From Pseudomonadota bacterium (GTDB taxonomy: Bacteria; Desulfobacterota; Desulfovibrionia; Desulfovibrionales; Desulfovibrionaceae): 61,122 nt of DNA. The stretch's first letter is position 1; every line of letters starts with the position of its first letter. The DNA lies in assembly GCA_018817515.1 (NCBI GenBank), contig JAHIUD010000040.1:1-61122 (forward strand), in the 5' to 3' direction. The notes beneath the pieces are model-generated. The model ran no database searches. It had not been told where the DNA came from and worked only from the letters and a program-made list of their open reading frames with translations. This document shows positions 17,523 through 26,517 of this stretch, piece after piece. The position numbers and the translations under genes are program-made.

Positions 17523-18619
17523 TGCAATCCACAAATCGTCGTTGGCAAAATCATTTGCGCAGCAAAGGTGCCATATCATTTTTCCTCGATAGACTTCAGT
17601 CGCATGTGTTCTCAACATCATGGCAGCACAATAATGGAGTGTTCACATTTCCCATTGATAAACGGGATGAAGAGGACGAATTCGCGAGAGCGTATTTTGA
17701 GATGACTGACGCATTTCCGTATGAGTTTCATATAGAGGTGACGAGCCACTGTAATCTTAATTGCATCATGTGCGCCCGATCCGCCATGAGCCGGCCCAAA
17801 GGGAACATGGAGTTGTCCTTGTTCAAGCGCATCGTGGACGAGATCTGCCAGCACCAGCCACATGCGTACATCCACCTGTACGGTATTGGCGAGCCGCTCA
17901 TGGACCCTGGCCTGTTTGATAAGCTGGAATATATTGCCAGCGCGGGGCTTATAAATGTGGTGCTGTTCACCAACGGACAGCTTCTCCACCGTGACGACAA
18001 TGCGCGGCGCTTGGCCGCAAGCGGGCTGGCCTCCATCGGCGTGGACCTCGACGGCATGAGCCCTGAGACCTACGAAAAAATTCGGGTCGGAGGCACGTTT
18101 GAGAAGGCGCGCGATGGCGTGCTCGCGCTGCGCGAGCATCTGGCGGCCAGCGATTCCCGTACCCGGCTTGAACTCGCCTACCAGGTCTATCCTGGCGTTA
18201 ATGAACAGGAAATCGAGGCATTTGCCAAGTGGTGCGCCTCCGAGAATTTGGAATACAAGCTGGTCAACATGCATACCTGGGGCGGCCTGCGGGACAACGT
18301 CAACCCCTCCGGGGTTGAGGGGCTGGAGGACATGCACTTCGCCACCCGCAAAGGGCCATGCCCGATGCTCTGGAGCGGGTTTTTCATCGCCTGGGATGGC
18401 CGCGTCACACATTGTTTCCAGGACGCCGATTTGCGTCAGCCCCTTGGCGACTTGGCGAGCGGGTCCATTGCCGAGCTGTGGCAGGGACCGCATCGCAGGC
18501 TCCGCCGTGAGCAAATCAAGGGTGAGTTCTCCGGCGTCTGCCTTGGGTGCAGCACCTGCTCAAACGTCTCTGGCCCGGGCTTCGGCTCGCCCCTGTACGG
18601 AAGCCAACTGTTGGATTAA
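17522..18619 (+). CDS. Radical SAM protein with C-terminal SPASM domain
   Basis: A 365-residue radical SAM enzyme. The [4Fe-4S] motif CxxxCxxC is Cys77, Cys81, Cys84 ('CNLNCIMC'). A GGE-type SAM contact ('YGIGEPLMDP') and 'VVLFTNGQLL' follow, as in the AdoMet-radical barrel. The C-terminus ('AWDGRVTHCFQD...LGDLASGSIAELWQG...CLGCSTC') is a SPASM domain holding extra iron-sulfur clusters. GGGGGAG precedes ATG 17522, which overlaps the methyltransferase stop. SPASM proteins in glycan loci are usually sugar-modifying dehydrogenases or epimerases; the substrate is not known. Confidence 0.85.
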   Translation: MQSTNRRWQNHLRSKGAISFFLDRLQSHVFSTSWQHNNGVFTFPIDKRDEEDEFARAYFEMTDAFPYEFHIEVTSHCNLNCIMCARSAMSRPKGNMELSLFKRIVDEICQHQPHAYIHLYGIGEPLMDPGLFDKLEYIASAGLINVVLFTNGQLLHRDDNARRLAASGLASIGVDLDGMSPETYEKIRVGGTFEKARDGVLALREHLAASDSRTRLELAYQVYPGVNEQEIEAFAKWCASENLEYKLVNMHTWGGLRDNVNPSGVEGLEDMHFATRKGPCPMLWSGFFIAWDGRVTHCFQDADLRQPLGDLASGSIAELWQGPHRRLRREQIKGEFSGVCLGCSTCSNVSGPGFGSPLYGSQLLD

Positions 18620-18823
18620 TTTGCCGCATACCCCTGGCAGCGGGGGCCGTAATGACGCACTGAGGTGTGCACCGGACTCAGGATGGATGGGCAGGACTCT
18701 GACGACTTCAAAGGCCGTTGTGTATTCGGCCTCTGTGGTCGGAAGCCGGGGTGAGTGGAGAAGTCCATTGGCATGTGAATAGTGCCCAAGGTGTGTTTTC
18801 TGCGATAGCTGGGCTGAATACGT

Positions 18824-20683
18824 ATGTGTGGAATTTGCGGAGTAAAATCTGGTAGACTGCCATCGCTCCAAGTCCTGCAAAGGATGATGGACGCGCTCTA
18901 CCATAGAGGCCCAGACGCGTCCGGGGTGTTTCAGTGCGACGATTATATGGCAGGAGTGCGACGGCTCTCAATCAACGACGTAGCGGGTGGCGATCAGCCG
19001 CTGTACAACACAGATAAAAGCGTTGTTCTGCTGTACAATGGCGAAATATACAATTCGCCAGAGATTCGGCGCAACCTGCAAAAAGCAGGGTACCGCTTTC
19101 GAACTGCCTCGGACGGTGAGGTCATTTGCCATCTTTACGAAAAGTATGGTGAAAACGTATTTGAACATCTTGATGGCATGTTCGCGTGCGCATTGTGGGA
19201 CGTTAAAGAGCGTAAACTGATCCTTGCGCGAGATCTGGCTGGAGAAAAGCCGCTTTACTATTCCTTGCTCGATGGTGGAGGCATAGCTTTTGCTTCGGAA
19301 GTCAAAAGCCTCATCAAGTATCCGGAAATCAAACGGACTTTGGACCATCAGGCCCTATGGGACTACCCCACATTCCTGTGGATTCCTGAACCAAGAACAG
19401 CCTTCATTGCAATTGCGAGCTTGCCCTGTGGGCATGTCCTCGTTGCCGACTATGCCGGTGTTCGGATGCGCGCTTACAGGAATCTATGCTTCGAGGAATC
19501 CGCAACCGACGTGATGTCGAGTGATGACCTGACGTCGCTTGTGCGTGAGACCGTCACGCAGTCAGTCCACTCCAGGTTGTTGTCTGATGTCCCTGTTGGG
19601 GCGTTTCTTTCCGGTGGACTTGATAGCACCATCGTTACGACATTGGCAGCAAGCAAGCTCACCTCGCTGGCTACGTTCACAATTGCATTTGAAGATGTTG
19701 ACGATCCGTATCACGGGAAAGCCGACGAATCCCATCAGGCTGCAGAAACAGCACGCCGGCTGGGGACAAGGCACCACACCATCAAGGTCACTGGGGATTA
19801 CTTCAGGGAACTTTTGCCTGAGTTCTGCGCAAAGGGGGATTTACCTTTTGCTGTGTCCTCTGGCCTTGGCGTTATGGCCATTGCAAGGGCTGCCAGGGAG
19901 TCGGGCATCAAGGTGCTGTTGACTGGGGATGGTGCTGACGAAGCGTTTGGCGGATATTCCTGGTACCCGTTGCTGGGCGCAGTCGATTCCATTGAGCCGG
20001 GGCCACCACTCGGCTCCCCGGTTTCTTACCAGAATACCGGGATGAGCGTTCAAGACCGTTTGAGGGCCATCGCGGGGCTTTCCGCTCCGGACCGTGCATT
20101 GGCCTGGCACTACTATGCGGCAGAGGCTGAAAAGCGTCATCTGTTTGCAACGGAGCCCTTTGAGCGTATGGAGTCTTCGGGTCGACACTTTGCCGGCCTA
20201 TCGAATGCAACGTGTCGCCCGATTGACTACATCCGTCATGATCAACGTTTCTACTTCCCATTTGAAATGTTGTGCAAAGCGGATCGCATGACAATGGGTT
20301 GCTCGATTGAGGGGCGTGTACCGTTTGCTGCCCCAGCTGTGCAGGCGTTGGCTGGTAAGCTCCAGTATTCCGACATGATCAAGGGGGGCACGCTCAAGCA
20401 CATCCTCCGCCAGGCGTTCATGGATGTCCTTCCGAAGGAAATCATTGATCGCCCCAAGCATGGCTTTAATGTTCCAGTCGATCATTGGCTCAAGAATGAA
20501 TGGGCTGACCTACTTGAAGAGACGTTTTCCAGGACGTCTGCTTTAAGTGAACATAACTTGATAGCAAAAGATGCATACAGTTTTGCGCTTATGATGCGGG
20601 ACGACCCAGGCCGTCTTAACGGACACACATTGTTTTCCTATGTTATGCTGAACATGTGGCTCTCAGAAATCAAGCATTGGTAA
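18824..20683 (+). CDS. asnB: Asparagine synthase (glutamine-hydrolysing), AsnB family
   Basis: A 619-residue protein with the full two-domain architecture. The N-terminal class II glutaminase starts 'MCGICGV', Cys2 being the nucleophile after Met removal, which fixes the start at 18824, and 'YHRGPDASG' follows. The synthetase half has the ATP pyrophosphatase loop 'SGGLDS' at 263-268 and 'LTGDGADEAFGGY'. AsnB-type genes are frequent in O-antigen loci, where they may amidate uronic acids to uronamides instead of making asparagine; here that is inference from context. There is no clear ribosome site upstream. It is followed by a methyltransferase on the same strand. Confidence 0.85.
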   Translation: MCGICGVKSGRLPSLQVLQRMMDALYHRGPDASGVFQCDDYMAGVRRLSINDVAGGDQPLYNTDKSVVLLYNGEIYNSPEIRRNLQKAGYRFRTASDGEVICHLYEKYGENVFEHLDGMFACALWDVKERKLILARDLAGEKPLYYSLLDGGGIAFASEVKSLIKYPEIKRTLDHQALWDYPTFLWIPEPRTAFIAIASLPCGHVLVADYAGVRMRAYRNLCFEESATDVMSSDDLTSLVRETVTQSVHSRLLSDVPVGAFLSGGLDSTIVTTLAASKLTSLATFTIAFEDVDDPYHGKADESHQAAETARRLGTRHHTIKVTGDYFRELLPEFCAKGDLPFAVSSGLGVMAIARAARESGIKVLLTGDGADEAFGGYSWYPLLGAVDSIEPGPPLGSPVSYQNTGMSVQDRLRAIAGLSAPDRALAWHYYAAEAEKRHLFATEPFERMESSGRHFAGLSNATCRPIDYIRHDQRFYFPFEMLCKADRMTMGCSIEGRVPFAAPAVQALAGKLQYSDMIKGGTLKHILRQAFMDVLPKEIIDRPKHGFNVPVDHWLKNEWADLLEETFSRTSALSEHNLIAKDAYSFALMMRDDPGRLNGHTLFSYVMLNMWLSEIKHW

Positions 20684-20732
20684 TCTGTCTGACCTTGGTG
20701 CAATGCTGCCATGACTTTCGGGTGGAGGAATG

Positions 20733-21782
20733 ATGAAGACTTACGATGAACTCAAGCAGGTTGCTGACAGCTTCTTCGACGCCTGCAGGTCGCTTACCAA
20801 AAGCCACCCCTGGCTGGTCTGCCTGGCAATGCATGAGTATGCGCGGAATACTTACCCGGAAGACCCGTATATCCCATTTGAGAGAAATGTCTGCCCAACG
20901 GAACGGCTGCATACGGTGACCAGCAATTTGATACAGTTTTTGGACGTCGGGTCGCGAATGGGGAGTTACGGCTTGCCCCACAGTCGCCGTGAAAGCGATG
21001 GCCAAGCAGAGGTCAAGGAGGCAACTGGCCGCGTCTACGGCAGGTTGTGGAGCAAGTTCACCCCTGAGCAGCTTGTTGAAAAGGCAAGGGATATCTTGGC
21101 TGAAAGGTTGTCAAAGAATGGGATCCCTCTTGAAGTCATCCGGGGGAAGCGTTGTGTTGACGTCGGGTGCGGTTCTGGCCGTTTCAGTTTCGCGTTAAGG
21201 ATGCTCGGCGCTGAATCTGTCACTGGTATTGATTACGGGACGCCGGGGCTCGGTATTGGTGAGGCGGTTGCCAAAGGTCAGGGCATTACCAACGTAGAGT
21301 TTCAGACGGCAAATATCCTGGACCTCCCATTTGACGACGAGAGCTTTGATTTTACATATTCGAACGGCGTGATACACCATTCCGAGGATATGGAAAAAGG
21401 GCTCAGTGAATTGTTCAGAGTAACAAAGAAAGGCGGTCGCATCTGGCTCTATATTTATGCAGATGGGGGAATATTTTGGTACTCAAGAAAAGTAATGCCT
21501 GAAATTTTGAAAGAGATACCTCAAGAATATACGATGATGATTCTTGATTCTATCGGAATGCCTTCTGACAGGTTCATTTTTTCGGATAACTGGTACGTTC
21601 CGATAGAACGCCATACTTCATTGGTCGAGTGCCGCAGACTGTTGGAACAGTATAATCCACAGGCGATCACTCGTTTAGAGCATGGCCGCGATACGGACCT
21701 GGAGGACCAGGCCATCTTTGGTGGAGGAGTCGGGGCGGTGATGTATGGAGATGGCGAGCTGCGTTTTCTTATCGTAAAATAG
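20733..21782 (+). CDS. Class I SAM-dependent methyltransferase
   Basis: A 349-residue methyltransferase. After an N-terminal domain of about 130 residues, motif I 'CVDVGCGSGRFSFALRMLGA' is followed by 'VTGIDYG', 'LPFDDESFDFTYSNGVIHHSEDMEKGLSELFRVTKKGGRIWLYIYADGG', the pattern of the UbiE/Methyltransf_11 group. GGAGG lies 4 bases before ATG 20733; ATG 20730 is too close to it. The C-terminal part lowers in GC, at the edge of an AT-richer stretch that continues to about 24.9 kb. Target unknown. Confidence 0.8.
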   Translation: MKTYDELKQVADSFFDACRSLTKSHPWLVCLAMHEYARNTYPEDPYIPFERNVCPTERLHTVTSNLIQFLDVGSRMGSYGLPHSRRESDGQAEVKEATGRVYGRLWSKFTPEQLVEKARDILAERLSKNGIPLEVIRGKRCVDVGCGSGRFSFALRMLGAESVTGIDYGTPGLGIGEAVAKGQGITNVEFQTANILDLPFDDESFDFTYSNGVIHHSEDMEKGLSELFRVTKKGGRIWLYIYADGGIFWYSRKVMPEILKEIPQEYTMMILDSIGMPSDRFIFSDNWYVPIERHTSLVECRRLLEQYNPQAITRLEHGRDTDLEDQAIFGGGVGAVMYGDGELRFLIVK

Positions 21783-21802
21783 CCTGTAGGTGTGAGGTTG
21801 AA

Positions 21803-22507
21803 ATGAAGCGCCCTGAAATAATAGCCGAAATAGGCCAGAATCACAACGGAGACATGGCCCTTGCTCGCGAACTGATAGTCGCGGCGCAAGAGAATGGCGC
21901 GGATGTTGTGAAGTTCCAGGTTTATGACGCACGCTCGTTGTTTCCACGTGAGAATAATCCTTGGTACGATTACAACGTGTCGACAGAGCTCTCCATGGAT
22001 GACGTAGATAGCCTTGCAAGCTTTTGTAACGATCGTGGTGTTGAGTTCTTGGCCTCAGTTTTTGACGAAACTCGCGTTGATTGGCTTGAGGCTGTCGGGG
22101 TGAAACGTTACAAAGTGGCCTCTCGGTCTATTCACGATGGGAAATTGATAGAGAGGATTATCCTTACTGGGAAGCCTGTGATTGTTTCTCTCGGGATGTT
22201 GGACGTCGGTAGCTTCCCAGTAATTAATCACGCTCCAGTGGATTTCCTGTATTGCGTGTCAAAGTATCCTGCTTCTCTCGATCAATTGAAGCTGAGTTCT
22301 ATTGATTTCAGTAGGTACTCAGGGTTTAGCGATCATACTGTTGGTATCAGCGCAGCAGTCTATGCACTTGCTTCTGGTGCTAAGATAATTGAGAAGCATT
22401 TTACGTTGGATAAGTCACTCTACGGGCCAGACCATTCGTGCAGCATGGGTTCAGAGGAATTGAAAATGCTGTCAACCTTCAGAGACGAATACATGCTGCT
22501 GCTGTAA
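21803..22507 (+). CDS. Short NeuB/SpsE-like nonulosonate synthase lacking the SAF domain
   Basis: A 234-residue protein with the catalytic barrel of N-acetylneuraminate synthase: 'AEIGQNHNGD' at 8-17, 'VKFQVYDA', 'YKVASRSIHDGKLI', 'VIVSLGMLD', 'GFSDHTVGISAAVYALASGAKIIEKHF' and 'GPDHSCSM'. NeuB enzymes condense phosphoenolpyruvate with an N-acetyl hexosamine to make a nonulosonic acid. Ordinary members are about 340-350 residues, with a C-terminal antifreeze-like SAF domain that supplies a substrate-binding Arg across the dimer. Here the protein stops just after the barrel and no SAF relic follows. It may be an SpsE-type short variant or have a changed function. The gene is AT-rich compared with the window. 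Confidence 0.75.
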   Translation: MKRPEIIAEIGQNHNGDMALARELIVAAQENGADVVKFQVYDARSLFPRENNPWYDYNVSTELSMDDVDSLASFCNDRGVEFLASVFDETRVDWLEAVGVKRYKVASRSIHDGKLIERIILTGKPVIVSLGMLDVGSFPVINHAPVDFLYCVSKYPASLDQLKLSSIDFSRYSGFSDHTVGISAAVYALASGAKIIEKHFTLDKSLYGPDHSCSMGSEELKMLSTFRDEYMLLL

Positions 22508-22545
22508 CTGATGATGGCGCATGTTGTTGGAGGTGCAGTGTACAT

Positions 22546-23925
22546 ATGAGTGCTCCTAAGGTTACTGTATATATTCCTTGCCATAACTATGGTTCTTACC
22601 TGCAGGAAGCGATTGAAAGCGTTTTGCGTCAAACGTTTCAGTCCTGGGAATTGCTTGTCATAAACGACTGTTCCTCGGATGATACTGCAGAGGTCATGTC
22701 CTTTTATAAAGGTGATGAAAGGGTTCGCCTATTCAATACACAGTACAGATCTTTGCCAAAAGTTTGCAATTTTGCTGTTCGTGAGGCTCGTGGTGAGTAC
22801 ATAATACGATTGGATGCAGATGACTACTTTGACCCTAACATCCTGCTGGTCTTAACGGCCCAACTGGATGCGAATAGCAATTATGCCTTTGCATTTTCGG
22901 ACTACTACCTGGTGGATGAGTCCGGTCGAGTCTTTGCGCATGAGTGGCGGGAGAAGTTGTTCGAGGTTAACCACGTCTTTGATGTGGCGCCCAATGGGGC
23001 CTGTTGCCTTATACGTAAGCGTGTATTCAAAGAAGTGAACTTCTATCGTGAAGATCTTGGTGCGCAAGACGGCTACGATTTGTTCAACAAAATATTAAAT
23101 AGCTACTTATTCTGTAATGTTAATTTACCATTGTTCTACTACAGAAGACACTCAACGAATCTGACTGGAAGCACGCAGCGTATCCTCACCGCACGTCGTA
23201 AAATAATGCGCGATTCTGTAGTGAACCAAATCGAGGATCACCGCCCGATCAGCTTGTTTATACCTTGTCGGCGTAATTATGATTTTGCTCAGGACCTTTG
23301 GAATGCCGACCTCAATGGAAAAACTCTCCTTGAGCGTGAACTTGAAAAGGCTTTACCGTCGAAGCTGTTCGATCATATTATTGTTGCGTGCGACAATCCC
23401 AGTGCGAAGCAGATAGTGGATAAATTCTGCGATGAGCGGATCATTTTTCATCTGAGAAGGCAATGCGATACGATACGTTCAGCTTCTCTTGCCCTCACAT
23501 TGGATTCAATATTTTCAATTGTTGACCCTGCAAGGCTTGGCGCCACAGTGATTAGTTATCCACAGGCGCCGTTCGTCACTCTGGATTCGTTAGAAGAGGC
23601 GTTTTATACGCTGGCAATAAACAACTCTGATGCGGCGATGGGTGTCCTTGAATTGTCTTCGCCATTGTACCGTCGAGATTCTCACGGCCTTACGCAGCTC
23701 AACCCGTCGCGCGGCTTTAAAAGTGATTTTGACGCTATATACATGCATGTCAACACTGCACAAGCATTTAAAAATAGAAACATAGCAAAAGGTTCTTTGG
23801 GCGGTCCTTTTGTGGTTCATTTTCCCATGCAAAAAAATGAAAGTTTGTTCATTAATACTAGTCAGTCTCTACGGATCGCTTCTATCTTGCTAAGCGACCA
23901 GGAAGCGATCGACTCTGATGTGTAA
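22546..23925 (+). CDS. GT2 glycosyltransferase fused to a degenerate CMP-sugar synthetase-like domain
   Basis: A 459-residue two-domain protein. Residues 1-225 are a family 2 glycosyltransferase ('VTVYIPCHNYGSYLQEAIES', 'VINDCSSDD', 'RLDADDYFDP', 'GAQDGYDLF'). From about 232 a second domain follows the order of NeuA/KdsB cytidylyltransferases: 'LNGKTLLERELEKAL', 'LFDHIIVACDNPSAKQI', 'ISYPQAPFVTLDSLEEAF', 'AAMGVLELSSPLYRR' and 'GGPFVVHFPMQKNESLFINTSQSL'. The CTP-binding loop PARGGSKG is replaced by 'PCRRNYDFAQ', so catalysis is doubtful and the domain may only bind a CMP-sugar. GGAGG lies 12 bases before ATG 22546. An upstream in-frame ATG would overlap the NeuB-like gene and has no support. 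Confidence 0.75.
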   Translation: MSAPKVTVYIPCHNYGSYLQEAIESVLRQTFQSWELLVINDCSSDDTAEVMSFYKGDERVRLFNTQYRSLPKVCNFAVREARGEYIIRLDADDYFDPNILLVLTAQLDANSNYAFAFSDYYLVDESGRVFAHEWREKLFEVNHVFDVAPNGACCLIRKRVFKEVNFYREDLGAQDGYDLFNKILNSYLFCNVNLPLFYYRRHSTNLTGSTQRILTARRKIMRDSVVNQIEDHRPISLFIPCRRNYDFAQDLWNADLNGKTLLERELEKALPSKLFDHIIVACDNPSAKQIVDKFCDERIIFHLRRQCDTIRSASLALTLDSIFSIVDPARLGATVISYPQAPFVTLDSLEEAFYTLAINNSDAAMGVLELSSPLYRRDSHGLTQLNPSRGFKSDFDAIYMHVNTAQAFKNRNIAKGSLGGPFVVHFPMQKNESLFINTSQSLRIASILLSDQEAIDSDV

Positions 23926-24155
23926 TAACAGTCATTTAGCATTTTTACTTATGCTATTCGAGGGGGCACAGATTTCGCGGCGTTGAGTATTTAATGTACT
24001 GGTTCTGTTCAGGTTTCTTAAAGCATCTGTTTTGGTGCTGTGCGATATTGTGTTGTTGTTGTGAGCAGCCGGCCATAATTTGTTGTTTGTGCTTGGACCG
24101 TTTCCATTAGGCGTCTGCTTTTGTACTCATTCTTTTACATGGATGGGCATGCATC
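23926..24155. other. AT-rich spacer, 230 bp
   Basis: AT-rich and non-coding, with GTT repeats; likely holds a promoter for the following genes, but no clear -35/-10 pair can be assigned. Confidence 0.35.
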
Positions 24156-24893
24156 TTGAGTTCTTCAAAACAAACAACACTGAACAAGGTCTCGCCTTCC
24201 AAGGGTAAGTTTGGCGTTATCGTTGCTGCGCGGAGCGGTTCAGTGCGTCTCCCAGGCAAGGCACTGCTTCCACTCTGCGGCGTTCCGATGATCACGTACC
24301 TGCTCCGCCGCATTATCCACTCAAGGCTTGCCGACACGATTGTCTTTGCCACCACTGATTTGCCTCAGGATGACGAGCTGACGCGGGTCGTACTGGGTGA
24401 AGGGGTGCCAGTCTTTAGAGGATCAAGCAATGATGTGGTGCTACGGTACGTCCTTGCAGCGTCAAGATATGAATTGGATTATGTGGTGCGGGTAACTGGT
24501 GATTGTCCTTTTGTTGATGCACGCACCCTTGATTACTGCATCTCTCTTTGCAAAAGTCTTGAGCGCTTCGATCTGGCAACGACAAAAAGACAGTTCCCCG
24601 TGGGAATTGATTACGAAATTTATGATGCTTCTCTCATGCGAAATTTGCATAATGCAAATAGCTTGACACGAGAAGAGCGCGAACATCTTACCTTGCATAT
24701 ATATAATATGGAATCCGACTTCATTGTTCATAGGCTGTCTCCTAATCCGATGTGGCTATGCAATGATACCGCTTTTACTGTCGACACCAAGGACGATTAT
24801 TTCTTTGTGTCATCCCTTGCGGCACGGCTTCCATCGGTTTCTGCCGATCTCGAAACAATCATAGAGACTTCGCGACGCATGATACACCCATGA
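24156..24893 (+). CDS. SpsF-like cytidylyltransferase (glycan biosynthesis)
   Basis: A 245-residue nucleotidyltransferase of the SpsF/KdsB type. The CTP-binding loop 'GVIVAARSGSVRLPGKALLPLCG' starts at residue 20, followed by 'RVTGDCPFVD' and 'TVDTKDDYFFV' near the end. SpsF proteins accompany NeuB-like SpsE in Bacillus spore-coat polysaccharide synthesis, matching the SpsE/NeuB-like gene here. No good ATG was found; TTG 24156 is the first plausible start and the true one may differ by a few codons. The end overlaps the next start (ATGA at 24890). Confidence 0.75.
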   Translation: MSSSKQTTLNKVSPSKGKFGVIVAARSGSVRLPGKALLPLCGVPMITYLLRRIIHSRLADTIVFATTDLPQDDELTRVVLGEGVPVFRGSSNDVVLRYVLAASRYELDYVVRVTGDCPFVDARTLDYCISLCKSLERFDLATTKRQFPVGIDYEIYDASLMRNLHNANSLTREEREHLTLHIYNMESDFIVHRLSPNPMWLCNDTAFTVDTKDDYFFVSSLAARLPSVSADLETIIETSRRMIHP

Positions 24894-25906
24894 AGACAAA
24901 ATACTCAAAGCCTCTTGGCGACATCTCGCTGGAAAGTGAGGAGTGGATAGCGAATGAAGACCGCATTTTGGCGCAGCAGTCTGAGCATCTGGCCAGCTGT
25001 GAGCCCAGTGGAATACGCACGGAATGCCTTCTCTGTGGCTTAAGTCTCAATGATGCACCGCGCTTTTCGCACCGCAGTATTTCGTATCTTTCGTGCCCGC
25101 AGTGCACACATATCCAGGCCGAAGAGATCCTCAGCGATGCTGCAAGTTGTTTTGATGGCGTTTATCCGGCCCTTGAAATTGATCTGTGGCAGTCAAGATG
25201 CAACCGGATATACACTCCAAAGCTCCAGTGGATATTGAACGAACTGGATTCCAGCTGGATGCCAAGCGGCAAATGCTTGCGAGAGCATTGGTTCGAGATC
25301 GGAACTGGAGCTGGCTACTTTCTGGGTGCCTTAAAGGCTGCCGGCGCCGTTCACTGCCGCGGTATTGATGCTGATCCGCATCTTGTCGCAAGGGCCAACA
25401 GCTTCCTTGGGAAAGACACGGTCGCTTGCACCGGCAATTTCGGGCATGCAATAGAAGGCTCCCAGGCCAATATTTTCGTCAGCTTTTTTGTGCTGGAGCA
25501 CTTGAGTGACCCCTTGCCGCTTATCAAGTCCTTACGGTCGAAGCCTGCGGGCACAATATTCGCCTTCTCCGTACCAACCTACGGCCTCAGTGCGATTCTT
25601 GAAAGCGCTTTTGGCTGCCATGCTGCGAGGAATCTGGACAACATTCTGCATCGGCAACTCTACACCGATGCTTCCATAGAGCGCTTGCTACGCAGCATCG
25701 ACTACGAACCTCTTGCTCAATGGGTGTTCGGACAAGATGCCCTTGATTTCAAGCGCGCAATCCTGAAGCCTCTGCTTTCCACCTATGATCGAAAGATGTT
25801 CAGCTATGTGGAGGCGCGCTTGAACGACATCATGGAGCTATTGCAGGGGGCTGTCGACATCTCCCATTTGGCCGACGCGCGCCATGTTTTGGCGGTTAAG
25901 CGATGA
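24890..25906 (+). CDS. SAM-dependent methyltransferase with zinc ribbon
   Basis: A 338-residue methyltransferase of the Methyltransf_23 type. Residues 44-75 carry two CxxC pairs ('CLLCG' and 'CPQC'), then comes SAM motif I 'WFEIGTGAGYFLGALKAAGA', 'GIDADPHLVARA' and 'FVLEHLSDPLPLIKSL'. The first part resembles the methyltransferase at 14.1 kb. It is locked between SpsF and HisH by ATGA overlaps on both sides, so all belong to one translationally coupled operon (24156-27305). Likely target is the nonulosonate or amidino-sugar intermediate; this is inference. Confidence 0.75.
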   Translation: MKTKYSKPLGDISLESEEWIANEDRILAQQSEHLASCEPSGIRTECLLCGLSLNDAPRFSHRSISYLSCPQCTHIQAEEILSDAASCFDGVYPALEIDLWQSRCNRIYTPKLQWILNELDSSWMPSGKCLREHWFEIGTGAGYFLGALKAAGAVHCRGIDADPHLVARANSFLGKDTVACTGNFGHAIEGSQANIFVSFFVLEHLSDPLPLIKSLRSKPAGTIFAFSVPTYGLSAILESAFGCHAARNLDNILHRQLYTDASIERLLRSIDYEPLAQWVFGQDALDFKRAILKPLLSTYDRKMFSYVEARLNDIMELLQGAVDISHLADARHVLAVKR

Positions 25907-26517
25907 AAAGGGTTGCGATTGTCGATTCTGGGGCTGGGAACCTCACCTCAATTTTCAATGCGCTCAAGGCCATTGGCGCAGAGCCGTATTTTTGGTCTTC
26001 GGCAGCCCAGGCGATAGATTGCGAGCATCTTGTTCTGCCGGGAGTGGGGAGTTTTCCCGATGGGATGGACAGGCTCACGAGCTCAGGCCTTGCCAGCGCC
26101 GTCGTTGCCCATGCCCGCGCAGGGAAGCCGATCCTGGGGATATGCCTCGGCATGCAGCTCTTGGCCGACCACGGTGACGAGTTTAAGCCCACCCAGGGCC
26201 TTGGTCTCATCCCGGGCCGCGTGACAAAGCTCAAGGTGGAGTCTTCCCTGTTCAGGCTTCCGCATATCGGCTGGAATGACGTTACGTTTCGGAGCGGCAC
26301 GCTGACCAAGGGGCTTGGGGCATCCGCTGATTTCTACTTTGTCCATTCCTATGTCTACGAAGACCCAACTGCTCCCTACGTTGTCGGATGTTGCGAGTAT
26401 GGGGCGGAGGTCGTCTCGATCATCGAATCCGGTAATGTCTTTGGAACACAGTTCCATCCTGAGAAAAGCCAGGCTGCAGGCCTCACCATCTTACGGAACT
26501 TTTTAAGCGTATGCTGA
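25903..26517 (+). CDS. hisH: HisH-type glutamine amidotransferase for amidino-sugar synthesis
   Basis: A 204-residue class I glutaminase. The catalytic triad is visible: Cys81 in 'GICLGMQLLAD', His185 and Glu187 in 'TQFHPEKS'. It is a homologue of the histidine-pathway HisH, but its partners are HisF next door and the WbpG-type amidotransferase at 27.3 kb, as in P. aeruginosa O5 (hisH2-hisF2-wbpG). There the pair delivers ammonia that turns an acetamido into an acetamidino group. Start overlaps the methyltransferase stop (ATGA); stop overlaps the HisF start. No other histidine genes are present, so the specialised role is preferred. Confidence 0.85.
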   Translation: MKRVAIVDSGAGNLTSIFNALKAIGAEPYFWSSAAQAIDCEHLVLPGVGSFPDGMDRLTSSGLASAVVAHARAGKPILGICLGMQLLADHGDEFKPTQGLGLIPGRVTKLKVESSLFRLPHIGWNDVTFRSGTLTKGLGASADFYFVHSYVYEDPTAPYVVGCCEYGAEVVSIIESGNVFGTQFHPEKSQAAGLTILRNFLSVC

